From Acidobacteria bacterium Ga0077553 (GTDB lineage Bacteria > Acidobacteriota > Terriglobia > Bryobacterales > Bryobacteraceae), in the NCBI GenBank assembly GCA_001464575.1, contig LNFE01000224.1, positions 1 through 32,965 on the forward strand: DNA of 32,965 nt. Direction: 5' to 3'. Both the position numbers and the translations under genes were made by a program. Positions 1 to 8,764 of the stretch are shown in pieces (the first letter of the stretch is position 1; every line of letters starts with the position of its first letter). The notes under the pieces were generated by a model. The model was not told where the DNA came from and searched no databases. It worked only from the letters and a program-made list of their open reading frames with translations.

Positions 1-162
1 GGCCGGGGAGGCCGCGTCGACCAGGCGCCAGTTTTCATAGTCGAAGAAGCGTCCCTGCCGGGTGGGGAAGACAAGGGCTCGTTCTCCGGCGTGGCCGAAG
101 ACAAGGAGTTCCATATCGCGCTGAAGGGGTGCGCTAAACCACTTGTGGTATTCCCGAAGCAT
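1..162 (-). CDS. Putative esterase (alpha/beta hydrolase), N-terminal part only
   Basis: The reading frame stays open from an ATG at 162 down to the window edge (54 residues). The N-terminus contains REYHKWFS and, from residue 17, MELLVFGHAG followed by LVFPT and GRFFDYEN. I recognise this as the start of the putative-esterase family (esterase D / PF00756-like), common in Acidobacteria and usually about 230-250 aa; the catalytic serine lies beyond the window. A GGGACAGG stretch just upstream can serve as ribosome-binding site. The start lies inside the end of the GDSL hydrolase gene (29-nt overlap), so the two are probably translationally coupled. Family assignment rests on the N-terminal motif only. 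Confidence 0.7.
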   Translation of the reverse strand, partial: MLREYHKWFSAPLQRDMELLVFGHAGERALVFPTRQGRFFDYENWRLVDAASPA

Positions 163-820
163 CCTGTCCCGCGGGGTTCTGGCTTGAGGATAGCTCGGCT
201 GAACGAATATCCGGCGACGGATCAATTAACATTCGGTTGCGATCCTGTTTTAAGGTCTCGGCCCAGCGCCGGTATCCGGCGGGACTCAGATGCAGACCAT
301 CGGGCTGGAAGTAATCGGAGACGGGATAACCGGCCGGGTTCAAGAGGGGCGAGGCCACGTCGATGAACGACGCCCGCGGGTGACGCGCGGCTTCCTGCCG
401 AATCGCGTTATTGGCGCGGTCGATTTGCGGGCGAAGGTGCAGGCGGGAGGGCGAGAGCTTGATGGAGAGGAAGGCCCACGGCAGGGTGGGATCAAAGCGG
501 AGGATCTTCTCGGTGAGCGCCCGGAATCGGTCCAGCACAAACTCGGGAGACTGGCCGTCGCCCAGGTCGTTGTCCCCAGCATAGACCAGCAGAGATCGCG
601 GCTGAGCGAGCGGGATCAGCTGATCGAAAAAATGGACGCAGGCCGCCAGTGTCGACCCGCCGAAGCCGAGATTAATGGCGCGAGGGTTATTCAAGTCGTC
701 GGGAAGGTGATCCCAAAGCCGAATTGAAGAAGAACCGTAAAAGGCAATCGGTGAGGGCGGCAGAGGGTTCTGACGCAGCTTTTGCGCGAGGTTGGCGACT
801 TCCTGAAGATACCACTCCAT
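134..820 (-). CDS. SGNH/GDSL-family hydrolase
   Basis: A 228-residue protein with the SGNH blocks in order: block I FYGSSSI (nucleophile serine, the usual GDS written as GSS), block II GFGGST (oxyanion glycine), block III YAGDND (Asn), and block V DGLHLSPAGY with the catalytic Asp and His. It should hydrolyse an ester, such as an acetylated sugar or lipid, but the substrate cannot be read from sequence. No signal peptide is evident. The ATG at 820 has only a weak upstream purine stretch. The last 35 or so residues after the catalytic His are polar and poorly conserved-looking, and overlap the start of the esterase gene. Confidence 0.85.
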   Translation of the reverse strand: MEWYLQEVANLAQKLRQNPLPPSPIAFYGSSSIRLWDHLPDDLNNPRAINLGFGGSTLAACVHFFDQLIPLAQPRSLLVYAGDNDLGDGQSPEFVLDRFRALTEKILRFDPTLPWAFLSIKLSPSRLHLRPQIDRANNAIRQEAARHPRASFIDVASPLLNPAGYPVSDYFQPDGLHLSPAGYRRWAETLKQDRNRMLIDPSPDIRSAELSSSQNPAGQDASGIPQVV

Positions 821-1324
821 TTCATTTCAGTTTATCAGGGTAAAGGGCTTCGTTCGATTCTCCGGTTGTAGGGTGTAGGCCGACGCCCGCGCGAGTGGGG
901 CGCGCCCTGCCCGCCCCCCAGGCCGTGGACCGACGCAGGAACCTGTCTCGTCGTCCTGCTGGTATCTGTGACCGCCCGTCGTCGGAGTAGTGCGAAGGAC
1001 GCTAGCCGATGATCCGTTGTGCCGCCTACGACCTGTCCGCACTTTCACCCGACCATGACAACGACTCGCGTCAAGGAGGACCGCCGCTTGAAACCGTATG
1101 CGCTCCGGCCCGATCCAGTTCCATTACGGCCACGACGCCGTCTTGAGGCGCGTCACGGATTCCGACTCTTGTAGGCGCCCTTTCTAGGTCCCGAGCTGCG
1201 CTTGGCTGCCTTCGAATGGGTGGGAGCGTCGCGTAAGGATCACTGCTAGACTAAAAAAGAGATTTTCGAAGAACGCTGCAAGAACATCGCGTCTGATGAC
1301 GATAAAGCTGGCGAGGGAAGTGTT
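821..1324. other. Gene-free stretch of about 500 nt
   Basis: This stretch separates the GDSL gene (minus) from the RsbQ-like gene (plus), so it should contain two divergent promoters. A short open frame on the minus strand at 827-1048 is arginine/glycine rich, resembles no family and is probably spurious. I see no tRNA, riboswitch, repeat or clear decayed gene. The last 80 bases are AT-richer (a run of A near 1252-1258) and probably carry the promoter of the downstream gene; GAGGGAAG just before 1325 is its ribosome-binding site. Confidence 0.4.
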
Positions 1325-3715
1325 TTGGAATTCTCACCTGTTGATACTGCGATAGGTCGTCGCAATGCGGTCCGCATTGGAGGGACAGGTTCGAGAACGC
1401 TCGTGTTCTCTCACGGTTTCGGGTGCGAGCAGGCGATGTGGCGGCATGTAGCGCCCTGCTTCCTGGACGGATATCGCGTAGTCCTATTCGATCACGTCGG
1501 CTCCGGTAGCTCGGACAAAACTGCCTACGATTCGCATCGTCACAACTCGCTGACCGGATACGCTGACGATGCGCTGGAATTGTGCGTCGACCTGGACTTG
1601 CGACATGTCACTTTTGTTGGGCATTCGGTGAGCGCCATGATCGGCGCCGAAGTTGCCATCGCCATTCCTGACCGAGTCGACGAACTGGTTATGGTGGGAC
1701 CTTCACCCTGCTATCTCAACGACGGCGACTACCGGGGCGGCTTCGAGCGCGAGGATATCGAAGAGCTTTTGGAGACGCTTGAGGCCAACTACCTCGGCTG
1801 GGCGCGGACCATGGCTCCCGTCATCATGGGCCGCCCGGATCGGCCGGAGTTTGGCGGCGAGCTCACCGATAGCTTCTGCAAGCTAGATCCCGCCATTGCC
1901 GCCGAGTTCGCCCGGGTAACCTTCTTTAGCGATAGCCGGGCAATACTGCCCCGGATTCAAGCCCGCACTCTAGTCGTGCAATGCACTGACGACGCAATTG
2001 CACCCCGCCATGTCGGCGAGTATACGCAGTCCCAGATCCCAAACGCTAAACTCGTTTACCTGGAAGCCAAAGGGCATTGCCCAATCTTAGCGCTCCGGAA
2101 GAGACGGTCGCCGCAATTCGGAGCTTTCTCGAACGGGGAACCCGTGTTCCCGGCTAATCAGTGGGACGCCGCACTCCTCGATGCGCTCCCTTGCGGCGTA
2201 GTCGTCACTACGCTCGATGGCGAGATCGAGCGGGCCAACCAGGAGTTCCTCCGGTGGGTGGGCGCAGGCGGGAACGTTGGCCGGCCCTTGCCCGGGGTAT
2301 TCACGCTCGGCTCGCGGCTGTTCTACGAAACGAACCTGGCTCCACTAGTCCATCTGGGAGGGCGAGTCGACGAGGCCGTGGTCGAATTGCGCCTGGCGGG
2401 GGGCGGACGGATGTCGGCACTGCTCAACGTCCGGGAATGGATCAACGATGCGGACAGGCGACCACGTTTGCTCGTCGTCGTGTTTCCCGCCAATGAACGG
2501 CGCCGCTATGAACGGGAGCTGCTCGCAGCTGAACGCCACGCCAGAGAGACGGCCGAGGACCTTCGCAAGGCTCGCGAAGCCGCCGAGGCCGCCAGCGAAG
2601 CCAAGACCCGGTTCCTTACCAACATGAGCCACGAGCTGCGGACGCCGATGAACGGAATCCTTGGCTTCGCCGGGCTCCTCGCCGACACTCAACTTTCCGG
2701 GCCGCAAAAGGAGTATGTCGGGACGATCCAAAGCTCGGGCGAAGCACTGCTCCGCATCATCAGCGACCTGCTCGACTTGGCCCGCGTAACCGCCGGCCGC
2801 CTGGAGCTGGAGAACCTCGTCGTCGATCTTCGCAAGCTGCTGGCGGGCGTATGCGATCTGGTAGCCCCGCGGCTTTCCAACGATCACACGGAGTTGTCGA
2901 TGGAGTGCGACCCCCGGCTGCCGCTCCACTTCTGGGGCGACCCCGGACGAATCCGGCAGATTTTGTTGAATTTAGTGGGCAACGCGGCCAAGTTCACGGA
3001 GGCTGGCCGCATCTCGGTTCGGGCTCTGCGCGTCGGCGCGGATGTCCTCCGGATCGAAGTGGCGGACTCCGGACCTGGCATCGCGCCGGAGTACCGGGAC
3101 CGTATTTTCGAAAAATTTGACCGCGGCGACCCCGACGTCGCCACTCGTCATGGCGGCACCGGGCTCGGCTTGGCCATCGCTCGTGAGCTAACCGAGGCCA
3201 TGGGCGGAACCATTGGGGTGGAAAGCGAAGTCGGCGCCGGGTCGGTATTCTGGTTCACCCTGCCGCTCCGCAGCGCGGACGCCGAGCCGGCGGCGACCGT
3301 GCTGCCGCCCGTAGAACCGCTGTTCCTCAGCAAAGAGTTCCGGGTGCTGCTCGCCGAGGATAATCTGGTCAACCAACGACTCGCCCGCGCGCTGCTCGAA
3401 AACCTCGGATGCGCCGTTACAATTGCCCGGGATGGATTTGAGGCCGTGCAGCATTCGAGACAAGGCGAATTCGACCTGATTATCCTGGACTGCCTGATGC
3501 CAAACATGGACGGTTGGCAGGCCGCCAGGGAAATGCGCCAAGCCGGCCTGTCAACCCCTATCGTCGCCCTCACCGCCGCGGCCATGCCGGGAGACCGGGA
3601 GCGGTGCCTCGAGGCAGGAATGGACGAGTTCCTCACCAAACCCGTGCGCCAAGCCGAGCTAGCTGCGGTCGTCCACCGGTGGGCAGGAACTACGCGCCTC
3701 GCCCAGCCTTTTTGA
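1325..3715 (+). CDS. RsbQ-like hydrolase read into PAS/hybrid histidine kinase (apparent frameshift fusion)
   Basis: As written, the frame encodes 796 residues. Residues 1-253 match RsbQ, the alpha/beta hydrolase of the Bacillus energy-stress pathway: [20 protein letters not shown], nucleophile elbow GHSVSAMIG (Ser101), [12 protein letters not shown], Asp222/223 in QCTDDAIAP and His251 in GHCP. Exactly after GHCP the RsbQ C-terminus continues in another frame (2083-2157), and kinase sequence begins only from about residue 275. I therefore think two overlapping genes were joined by loss of one base near 2081-2083. Start is TTG 1325, preceded by GAGGGAAG. RsbQ is thought to supply a small hydrophobic ligand to the PAS domain of its partner, which fits the PAS kinase downstream. 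Confidence 0.75.
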   Translation: MEFSPVDTAIGRRNAVRIGGTGSRTLVFSHGFGCEQAMWRHVAPCFLDGYRVVLFDHVGSGSSDKTAYDSHRHNSLTGYADDALELCVDLDLRHVTFVGHSVSAMIGAEVAIAIPDRVDELVMVGPSPCYLNDGDYRGGFEREDIEELLETLEANYLGWARTMAPVIMGRPDRPEFGGELTDSFCKLDPAIAAEFARVTFFSDSRAILPRIQARTLVVQCTDDAIAPRHVGEYTQSQIPNAKLVYLEAKGHCPILALRKRRSPQFGAFSNGEPVFPANQWDAALLDALPCGVVVTTLDGEIERANQEFLRWVGAGGNVGRPLPGVFTLGSRLFYETNLAPLVHLGGRVDEAVVELRLAGGGRMSALLNVREWINDADRRPRLLVVVFPANERRRYERELLAAERHARETAEDLRKAREAAEAASEAKTRFLTNMSHELRTPMNGILGFAGLLADTQLSGPQKEYVGTIQSSGEALLRIISDLLDLARVTAGRLELENLVVDLRKLLAGVCDLVAPRLSNDHTELSMECDPRLPLHFWGDPGRIRQILLNLVGNAAKFTEAGRISVRALRVGADVLRIEVADSGPGIAPEYRDRIFEKFDRGDPDVATRHGGTGLGLAIARELTEAMGGTIGVESEVGAGSVFWFTLPLRSADAEPAATVLPPVEPLFLSKEFRVLLAEDNLVNQRLARALLENLGCAVTIARDGFEAVQHSRQGEFDLIILDCLMPNMDGWQAAREMRQAGLSTPIVALTAAAMPGDRERCLEAGMDEFLTKPVRQAELAAVVHRWAGTTRLAQPF
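2083..2157 (+). pseudogene. Out-of-frame RsbQ-like C-terminus
   Basis: Read from 2083, this frame gives [16 protein letters not shown] plus eight more residues and a TAA at 2155-2157. That continues the RsbQ-family ending after GHCP (family pattern GHCPHLSAPEET followed by an amphipathic helix). Restoring one base between 2081 and 2083 gives a normal 277-residue hydrolase. Because this tail keeps family consensus, the lesion is recent or a sequencing/assembly error. Confidence 0.8.
2144..3715 (+). CDS. PAS-domain hybrid histidine kinase (proposed separate gene)
   Basis: Proposed start is GTG 2144, preceded by GGGGAA at good spacing and overlapping the hydrolase stop by 14 nt; this gives 523 residues. 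Order: PAS (about 5-110; contains [13 protein letters not shown], a motif I associate with RsbP-type PAS domains), a charged coiled-coil linker, HisKA with [16 protein letters not shown], HATPase_c with [17 protein letters not shown] and GTGLGLAI, then a receiver with LLAEDN, phosphoacceptor LIILDCLMP and a TKP lysine. No membrane segment, so a cytosolic sensor. The last 26 nt overlap the end of the convergent regulator gene. The output protein is not in the window. Confidence 0.75.
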   Translation: MFPANQWDAALLDALPCGVVVTTLDGEIERANQEFLRWVGAGGNVGRPLPGVFTLGSRLFYETNLAPLVHLGGRVDEAVVELRLAGGGRMSALLNVREWINDADRRPRLLVVVFPANERRRYERELLAAERHARETAEDLRKAREAAEAASEAKTRFLTNMSHELRTPMNGILGFAGLLADTQLSGPQKEYVGTIQSSGEALLRIISDLLDLARVTAGRLELENLVVDLRKLLAGVCDLVAPRLSNDHTELSMECDPRLPLHFWGDPGRIRQILLNLVGNAAKFTEAGRISVRALRVGADVLRIEVADSGPGIAPEYRDRIFEKFDRGDPDVATRHGGTGLGLAIARELTEAMGGTIGVESEVGAGSVFWFTLPLRSADAEPAATVLPPVEPLFLSKEFRVLLAEDNLVNQRLARALLENLGCAVTIARDGFEAVQHSRQGEFDLIILDCLMPNMDGWQAAREMRQAGLSTPIVALTAAAMPGDRERCLEAGMDEFLTKPVRQAELAAVVHRWAGTTRLAQPF

Positions 3716-5120
3716 TATCGATGGAGAGCCGCTTAATCTTCTGGTTCAGCGTCGACAAGGGGATCCGCAACATCTCCGCCGCCTCGGTCTGTGAAAAGTT
3801 CACGGTCTCCAAGACTTCCAGGATCCGCTGCCGCTCGAATGCGGCCACGATCTCATACAGCGAGGCATCCGCCGGAACGTTCCCAGTATCATCGGTCCGG
3901 ATCTTGATGCCTCCCGCGTGCAGCAGCGAATCCGGCAGGACGGTCACCGGCACAACGGCCTCATTGGCCAGGACTACCGCCCGCTCCACCGCGTTTTCCA
4001 ACTCCCGGACGTTCCCTGGCCAGTTATGCTCTAACAGGAGCTGCAAGGCATCGGGCTCAAAACGCAGCGTCGACTTCCCTTCCGGATTCAGGAATTTCGC
4101 GTTCTCCTGGCAGAAACGGTCAAAGAAGTGCTGCGTTAACAGTGGAATATCTTCCTTGCGTTCCCGTAACGGCGGCAAAGGGATATTGATGACGTTCAGG
4201 CGATAGTACAGGTCTTCGCGGAACTTCTTCTCCTCCACCAACTTCTTCAAGTCCTCGTTCGTCGCCGCCACCAGCCGGACATCCACCTGCATGACATCGG
4301 TAGACCCGAGCGGCATGAACTCGCGCTCCTGAATCACCCGCAGCAGTTTGGCCTGGGTCTCGAGGGAGATGTTGCCGATCTCATCGAAAAAGATCGTCCC
4401 CCGGTTGGCAATCTCGAAGACGCCTTTGTGCGAAGCAATTGCCCCGGTGAACGCGCCTTTCACGTGACCGAACAGCGTCGATTCCAGCAGATCCGGCGGC
4501 AGTCCCCCGGAGTTCACGGCGATAAAAGGCTGCTCGGATCGGGTGGAGTTCGTATGAATCGACTTCGCAATTAGCTCTTTGCCTGTGCCTGTCTCTCCGG
4601 TGATCAGGATCGTGGCCCTCGACGGCGCCACCTGCGCGACAAGATCGAGCACTTTCAACATCCGCTCGCTTTTGCCGACAATGTTCGGGAAGGAATAGCG
4701 CTGCTTCAGTGCCCGCTTTAGTTCGGTGTTTTCCCGCTCCAGATGGTTCTTGGCGATCTGCCGGTCGATTTCGATCAGCAGCTTCTCGTTATCCCACGGC
4801 TTAGAGAAGTAGTCGTTGGCGCCGGACTTGAGCGCCTGCACGGCGACGTCGATGGAGCCATACGCGGTGATGAGAAAGATGGGCGTGGAGCGGTCGCGCT
4901 GCCGCACTTCGGCGAGCACGTCCATGCCCGACTTATCCGGCATCATTAAGTCCAGCAGGACTAAGTCGTAAGTAGATTGCTCCATGCGGCGAAGGCCGGC
5001 GTTGGCCAGCGGGGCAAGTTCGACGGTATACCCTTCGAGAGTGAGCAGCGTTTCGAGAGATTCGCGGATATCTTCTTCGTCGTCGATGATTAAAATACGG
5101 CCCTTAGGGGCGGTGGGCAT
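3690..5120 (-). CDS. NtrC-family sigma-54-dependent response regulator
   Basis: A 476-residue activator with three domains. The receiver (1-120) has acidic residues DDEED at 13-17, phosphoacceptor Asp57 in LLDLMMPD and Lys107. The AAA+ domain has Walker A GETGTGK (175-181), the sigma-54 contact loop GAFTGA (222-227) and Walker B FFDEIG (244-249). A Fis-type helix-turn-helix sits at the C-terminus ([10 protein letters not shown] to IKRLSID). It should bind an enhancer and drive transcription by sigma-54 RNA polymerase when phosphorylated. Its start overlaps the end of the upstream kinase gene by 17 nt, so that kinase is almost certainly the partner. Target genes are unknown; I saw no convincing -24/-12 promoter in the window. 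Confidence 0.95.
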   Translation of the reverse strand: MPTAPKGRILIIDDEEDIRESLETLLTLEGYTVELAPLANAGLRRMEQSTYDLVLLDLMMPDKSGMDVLAEVRQRDRSTPIFLITAYGSIDVAVQALKSGANDYFSKPWDNEKLLIEIDRQIAKNHLERENTELKRALKQRYSFPNIVGKSERMLKVLDLVAQVAPSRATILITGETGTGKELIAKSIHTNSTRSEQPFIAVNSGGLPPDLLESTLFGHVKGAFTGAIASHKGVFEIANRGTIFFDEIGNISLETQAKLLRVIQEREFMPLGSTDVMQVDVRLVAATNEDLKKLVEEKKFREDLYYRLNVINIPLPPLRERKEDIPLLTQHFFDRFCQENAKFLNPEGKSTLRFEPDALQLLLEHNWPGNVRELENAVERAVVLANEAVVPVTVLPDSLLHAGGIKIRTDDTGNVPADASLYEIVAAFERQRILEVLETVNFSQTEAAEMLRIPLSTLNQKIKRLSIDIKKAGRGA

Positions 5121-8019
5121 TCACGGGTTCCTCAACGGGTTTCAAGACGAGCGGGAAGGCAAGCGTGAACCTCGTTCCCTGTCCAGGGACGGAATCCGCA
5201 GCAATCGAACCGCCGTGCTCTTTTACAATACCGTAGGTGATCGAGAGCCCGAGACCGGTGCCTTTCTTGGCGCCTTTGGTCGTGAAGAACGGATCGTAAA
5301 TCCGGTTGAGTAGCTCGGCGGGAATCCCCTGCCCGGAGTCCGCCACTTCGACGCGGACGCTGTCGCCTTCAGTCATCGTGCGAACCTCGAGGACGCCGCC
5401 GGCATCCATCGCGTCCCGCGCATTCAGGAACAGATTTAAGAAAACCTGCTGCAGCTTGCTGCTGTTCCCCCGGATAGCCGGCAACTCCCCATCGAGGCTC
5501 TGAATGACCCGCACCTGCGCCTTTTGCAGTTGCGGCTCGATCAGCGACAAGGTCTCCCGCAAAACCCGGTTCAGATCCACCTCGTCGAACTCGGTCGAGC
5601 CGGTTCGCGAGAAGTTGAGCAGGCTGTTGACGATCTCACTGGCGCGAAAGGTCTGTTTGGCGATTTTCTCAAGCAACCGGCTCTTAGCCTCGTCGCCGTT
5701 GACCTGCTTGGCGAGCATCTGCGCATAGGTTGAAATCACCGCGAGCGGGGTATTCACTTCGTGCGCCACCCCGGCTGCCAGCAAGCCGATGGAGCTCAGC
5801 TTGTCCGCCTGCACCAGGCGCGTCTCCAACTCGGCGCGCTCGGTAATGTCGTCGAAAATAATCAAGCGGCCGATCTGCTCCTGCTCTTTGGAGATGAGCG
5901 GCGCCACGGCAATATTCACCGTTCGATCGGTCAAGGACGCCTTGTAGATGTGGTGGATGCCTTGTTCGCCCCGGGTCCGCATCAACTCCTCGCTCAGTAC
6001 CGCAGGCAGCAGTTCGCGCAGCCGCCGGTCCACCGCATCCTGACGGCGAATCCCGGTGAGTTGCTCCATCTGCGAGTTCCAACTCTCCACCCGGTCTTCG
6101 AGGTCTACCGCCAAAATCCCGACGTTGATGGATTCGACGATGTTTTCGCTGAACTCCTTCAGCCGCTCGACCTCCTCGGCCTTCCGCTCGAGCGACCGAT
6201 AGAGCCGCGCGTTTTCAATGGCGATGCCGACGTAGCCACAGAGCGTCACCAGGAGCTCCACGTCGTCCGACGAGAGAAAGTCGCCTTTGTCGGTCCGCGA
6301 GACCCCCAGCCAGGCGATCACGCGTCCCCGCGCCGTGCAGGGGATGTAATAGGTGAGGCCGAAATCGGCGATCGTGTGCTTCACACTCGCCGGCCATTCC
6401 CGCGCCAGGACATCAACGAAATTCCGGGTTCGCTCAAAGAACAGATACGGGGTTTGCCCGGCTTGCGCCGAGGACAGGAACGAGAGGTCCATCACGTCGG
6501 GCACGGGCCGCGTCAGCCCGGCGGTCATATACAGCCGGAAGGCATCCGCCTGCTTTTCGTCCGAAAGGAAAAACGCCAAGTGCTGAATCGACAACGTCCG
6601 CAGCAACCGGTCCGACACCGAACTCAGCATCCGATTCAAATCGGTTTCCGCACTCAATTCGCGGGCGAACTCAATCAACGTCCGGCGGTAGTCGTACCGG
6701 TCGCGGTAGAAGACATACCGGTCCAGGACCTCCTGCAGCCAATTCCGGATCGGCTGGAAGACGAACGCCGCCACTAAGATCAGCACCACGAGCGCCGCCG
6801 GCGAAAGGTCGTCGAACCGGGAAGAATGCTCCGAGCCCTCGGGCCCAGTCGTGCGGCCAGTGGTGATCGAAACCAGCAGACCGTAGAAGACCGCGAGCAC
6901 GCCCAGCGTGGCCAGGGTGTAGACGTAGCCCTGCTGGAAGATCACGTCGACGTCCATCAGCCGGTAGCGGAAAATCGCATAGGCCCAAGTGACCGGCACC
7001 AGCACCAGCGCCAGAACGGCCATCTCCATCCGCGGAGTGGGCACGGAACCCAGGGCATAAGGAATCGCGTAGAGCAACGTAAAGGGCAGCACGCCCAGCA
7101 CGGCCCCGTTCCGCAGCCATTTCAACTGTTGCCGGACAATCGGGTCCTCGGCGCGCGGATACCGCAGCGCCAGCACCAAGGCTCCGGCCATTTGACCCGA
7201 CACCACAAACAGCAGCCAAACCCGATCCATCATCCAGCGCAGTTCGATCAGCGAGATGTCCAGCCGGAGCGTGCCGGAAGTAATCATGAGCCACAGAACG
7301 GCCAGGATGGTCGCGGGAACGTATAGTAAGATCCGCGTCCAACGAGCCTGGAACGGCCGCGCCGGTTCCGGGAAAGCCACGGCGAAATGGAAAAACAGGG
7401 TCGGCAGGTACAGCCCGGCGATGACGTTCGAGTAATAGACAACCTTGTCGAAATTGTTCAGCTTCCCGGTGTAGTGAAACGTGTTCAGAACGAAACTGGC
7501 GAGACAGAGAAGATAGAAATGCACGGCCCGGTGCGCCGAACCGCGCCGGAAGAAGACGAACAGCCCAATAAAGAGATAGGCAGCGCCTACGGCATATTGG
7601 TAGAGCACCGCGGACCCAGCGGTCCGGGCTTCCACGACGACGGCCAACTTGGTGTCCAACGCGACGGAGACGCCCTGTCGCGTCACCAGCCGTTCGACGA
7701 AATAATCGAGCTTCTTCCAGGCCCCCGAGCCGACCAGAATCTGGGCGACGTCGGTCGACTTTTCAACCGGCAGCGTGCCGATGCGCCGGAGCACGTCCCC
7801 TTCATGAATGCCAAATTTCTCGCCCGCACTGCCCGGCGCCACATGCAGCGCCACCACGGCTTGGGGATGCAGTGGGGTGCTGCGGTCGACCCAAGTGACC
7901 CCGTCTTCTGGCAGCTCATATTTGTTCTGCTGCTGGAAGTTAATCGCCGCCGCAACGACCGCCGCCACCGTCAGAATGACGATGAACGCACCAATCAATT
8001 GTCGTTTAAGTTCAGTCAC
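5104..8019 (-). CDS. Membrane histidine kinase with PDZ, multi-TM, GAF and PAS domains
   Basis: A 971-residue sensor. Order: TM helix (8-27), extracytoplasmic PDZ-like region (about 50-130, with APGSAGEKFGIHEGDVL), seven or eight TM helices (about 138-425), GAF (about 450-605), PAS (about 620-725), HisKA with phosphoacceptor His753 in AAGVAHEVNTPLA, and HATPase_c with N-box NLFLNARDAM, DSGQGIPAEL and GTGLGLSI. No receiver of its own. It should phosphorylate the NtrC-type regulator encoded directly downstream (17-nt overlap). The PDZ domain before the membrane block suggests sensing of a peptide or envelope state, but the signal cannot be read from sequence. Start ATG at 8019. Confidence 0.92.
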   Translation of the reverse strand: MTELKRQLIGAFIVILTVAAVVAAAINFQQQNKYELPEDGVTWVDRSTPLHPQAVVALHVAPGSAGEKFGIHEGDVLRRIGTLPVEKSTDVAQILVGSGAWKKLDYFVERLVTRQGVSVALDTKLAVVVEARTAGSAVLYQYAVGAAYLFIGLFVFFRRGSAHRAVHFYLLCLASFVLNTFHYTGKLNNFDKVVYYSNVIAGLYLPTLFFHFAVAFPEPARPFQARWTRILLYVPATILAVLWLMITSGTLRLDISLIELRWMMDRVWLLFVVSGQMAGALVLALRYPRAEDPIVRQQLKWLRNGAVLGVLPFTLLYAIPYALGSVPTPRMEMAVLALVLVPVTWAYAIFRYRLMDVDVIFQQGYVYTLATLGVLAVFYGLLVSITTGRTTGPEGSEHSSRFDDLSPAALVVLILVAAFVFQPIRNWLQEVLDRYVFYRDRYDYRRTLIEFARELSAETDLNRMLSSVSDRLLRTLSIQHLAFFLSDEKQADAFRLYMTAGLTRPVPDVMDLSFLSSAQAGQTPYLFFERTRNFVDVLAREWPASVKHTIADFGLTYYIPCTARGRVIAWLGVSRTDKGDFLSSDDVELLVTLCGYVGIAIENARLYRSLERKAEEVERLKEFSENIVESINVGILAVDLEDRVESWNSQMEQLTGIRRQDAVDRRLRELLPAVLSEELMRTRGEQGIHHIYKASLTDRTVNIAVAPLISKEQEQIGRLIIFDDITERAELETRLVQADKLSSIGLLAAGVAHEVNTPLAVISTYAQMLAKQVNGDEAKSRLLEKIAKQTFRASEIVNSLLNFSRTGSTEFDEVDLNRVLRETLSLIEPQLQKAQVRVIQSLDGELPAIRGNSSKLQQVFLNLFLNARDAMDAGGVLEVRTMTEGDSVRVEVADSGQGIPAELLNRIYDPFFTTKGAKKGTGLGLSITYGIVKEHGGSIAADSVPGQGTRFTLAFPLVLKPVEEPVNAHRP

Positions 8020-8140
8020 GGCTGGGCATCCGGAAGCACGAAGACACTACGCCGATGGAATGCAAAGCAATTCTCGGGCCAAAGCGAAAATCACCTTTAG
8101 CAAACCGATTAGCGCACAATCTATCAGAAATTCAGCGCAG

Positions 8141-8170
8141 TTGCCAACGACCGGCGGCGCCGCCAGGCAA
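8141..8170. repeat. GC-rich inverted repeat between tpx and the kinase gene
   Basis: The core GGCGGCGCCGCC (8153-8164) is a perfect palindrome flanked by TTGCC (8141-8145) and GGCAA (8166-8170). It lies after tpx and upstream of the kinase, both on the minus strand. No T-tract follows, so it is not a classical terminator; it may be a weak terminator or a binding site. The rest of 8020-8214 holds nothing else I recognise. Confidence 0.35.
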
Positions 8171-8214
8171 GAAATCTTCCAGAAATAGAAGTTCAATCCC
8201 GGCTGTTGGAATTC

Positions 8215-8730
8215 TTACTTCTCCACCAGCGCTTTGGCCACCGCGAGCGTGGCATCATAATCCGGGTGATCCGCCACTTCCCGGACGTACTCGGCGTGCT
8301 GAATGGTGTCGTTCTCGTCGACGACGAAAATGGCGCGGCACTCGATGCGCAGGTCCAGGATCAGCGTTCCATAGGCTTCGCCGAACGAAGCATTCCGGTG
8401 ATCGGAGATCATGGCCATGTTGTCGACGCCCATCGCGCCGCACCACCGCTTCATGGCAAAAGGCAGATCCATCGAGATCGTGTAGAACTTGATGTTGGGC
8501 AGGGTGGAGGCCACATCGTTGAACCGCTTGGTCTGCATGTCGCAAACCGGGGTGTCGAGCGAGGGGACCACGGAGAAGATCCGCACGGAACCCGAAGTAT
8601 CGGACAACGTAATCGGCTTCATGCTCGAATCCACCGCTTCAAAAACGGGGGCCGCATCGCCCACTTTCAGTTCCGGTCCGGCAAGGTCTTTGGGGTTGCC
8701 GCGCATCGTAATCGCGCCAGGTCGGGTCAT
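8215..8730 (-). CDS. tpx: Thiol peroxidase (atypical 2-Cys peroxiredoxin)
   Basis: 171 residues from the ATG at 8730; the frame stays open much further upstream, but that extension is low-complexity and overlaps the divergent gene. Tpx family features: TMRGNP near the N-terminus, peroxidatic Cys63 in SLDTPVCDMQT and resolving Cys97 in MKRWCGAMGVDN, the spacing that gives an intramolecular disulfide. The length matches the family (about 165-170 aa). It reduces hydrogen peroxide and organic hydroperoxides in the cytosol using thioredoxin. Only 34 nt separate its start from the divergent MgtC/DUF4010 gene, so the promoters overlap. Confidence 0.95.
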   Translation of the reverse strand: MTRPGAITMRGNPKDLAGPELKVGDAAPVFEAVDSSMKPITLSDTSGSVRIFSVVPSLDTPVCDMQTKRFNDVASTLPNIKFYTISMDLPFAMKRWCGAMGVDNMAMISDHRNASFGEAYGTLILDLRIECRAIFVVDENDTIQHAEYVREVADHPDYDATLAVAKALVEK

Positions 8731-8764
8731 GCTTTCACTATAGCCGATGTAGACTGAAGGGCCA

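Noticed and set aside
827-1048. Small minus-strand frame in the first gap
   Set aside because: Basic, repetitive, no family resemblance and no ribosome-binding site.
1325-3715. A genuine single-chain hydrolase-kinase fusion
   Set aside because: The hydrolase C-terminus is preserved in a second frame with its own stop, and the kinase has a good start and ribosome-binding site; two overlapping genes explain the sequence better.
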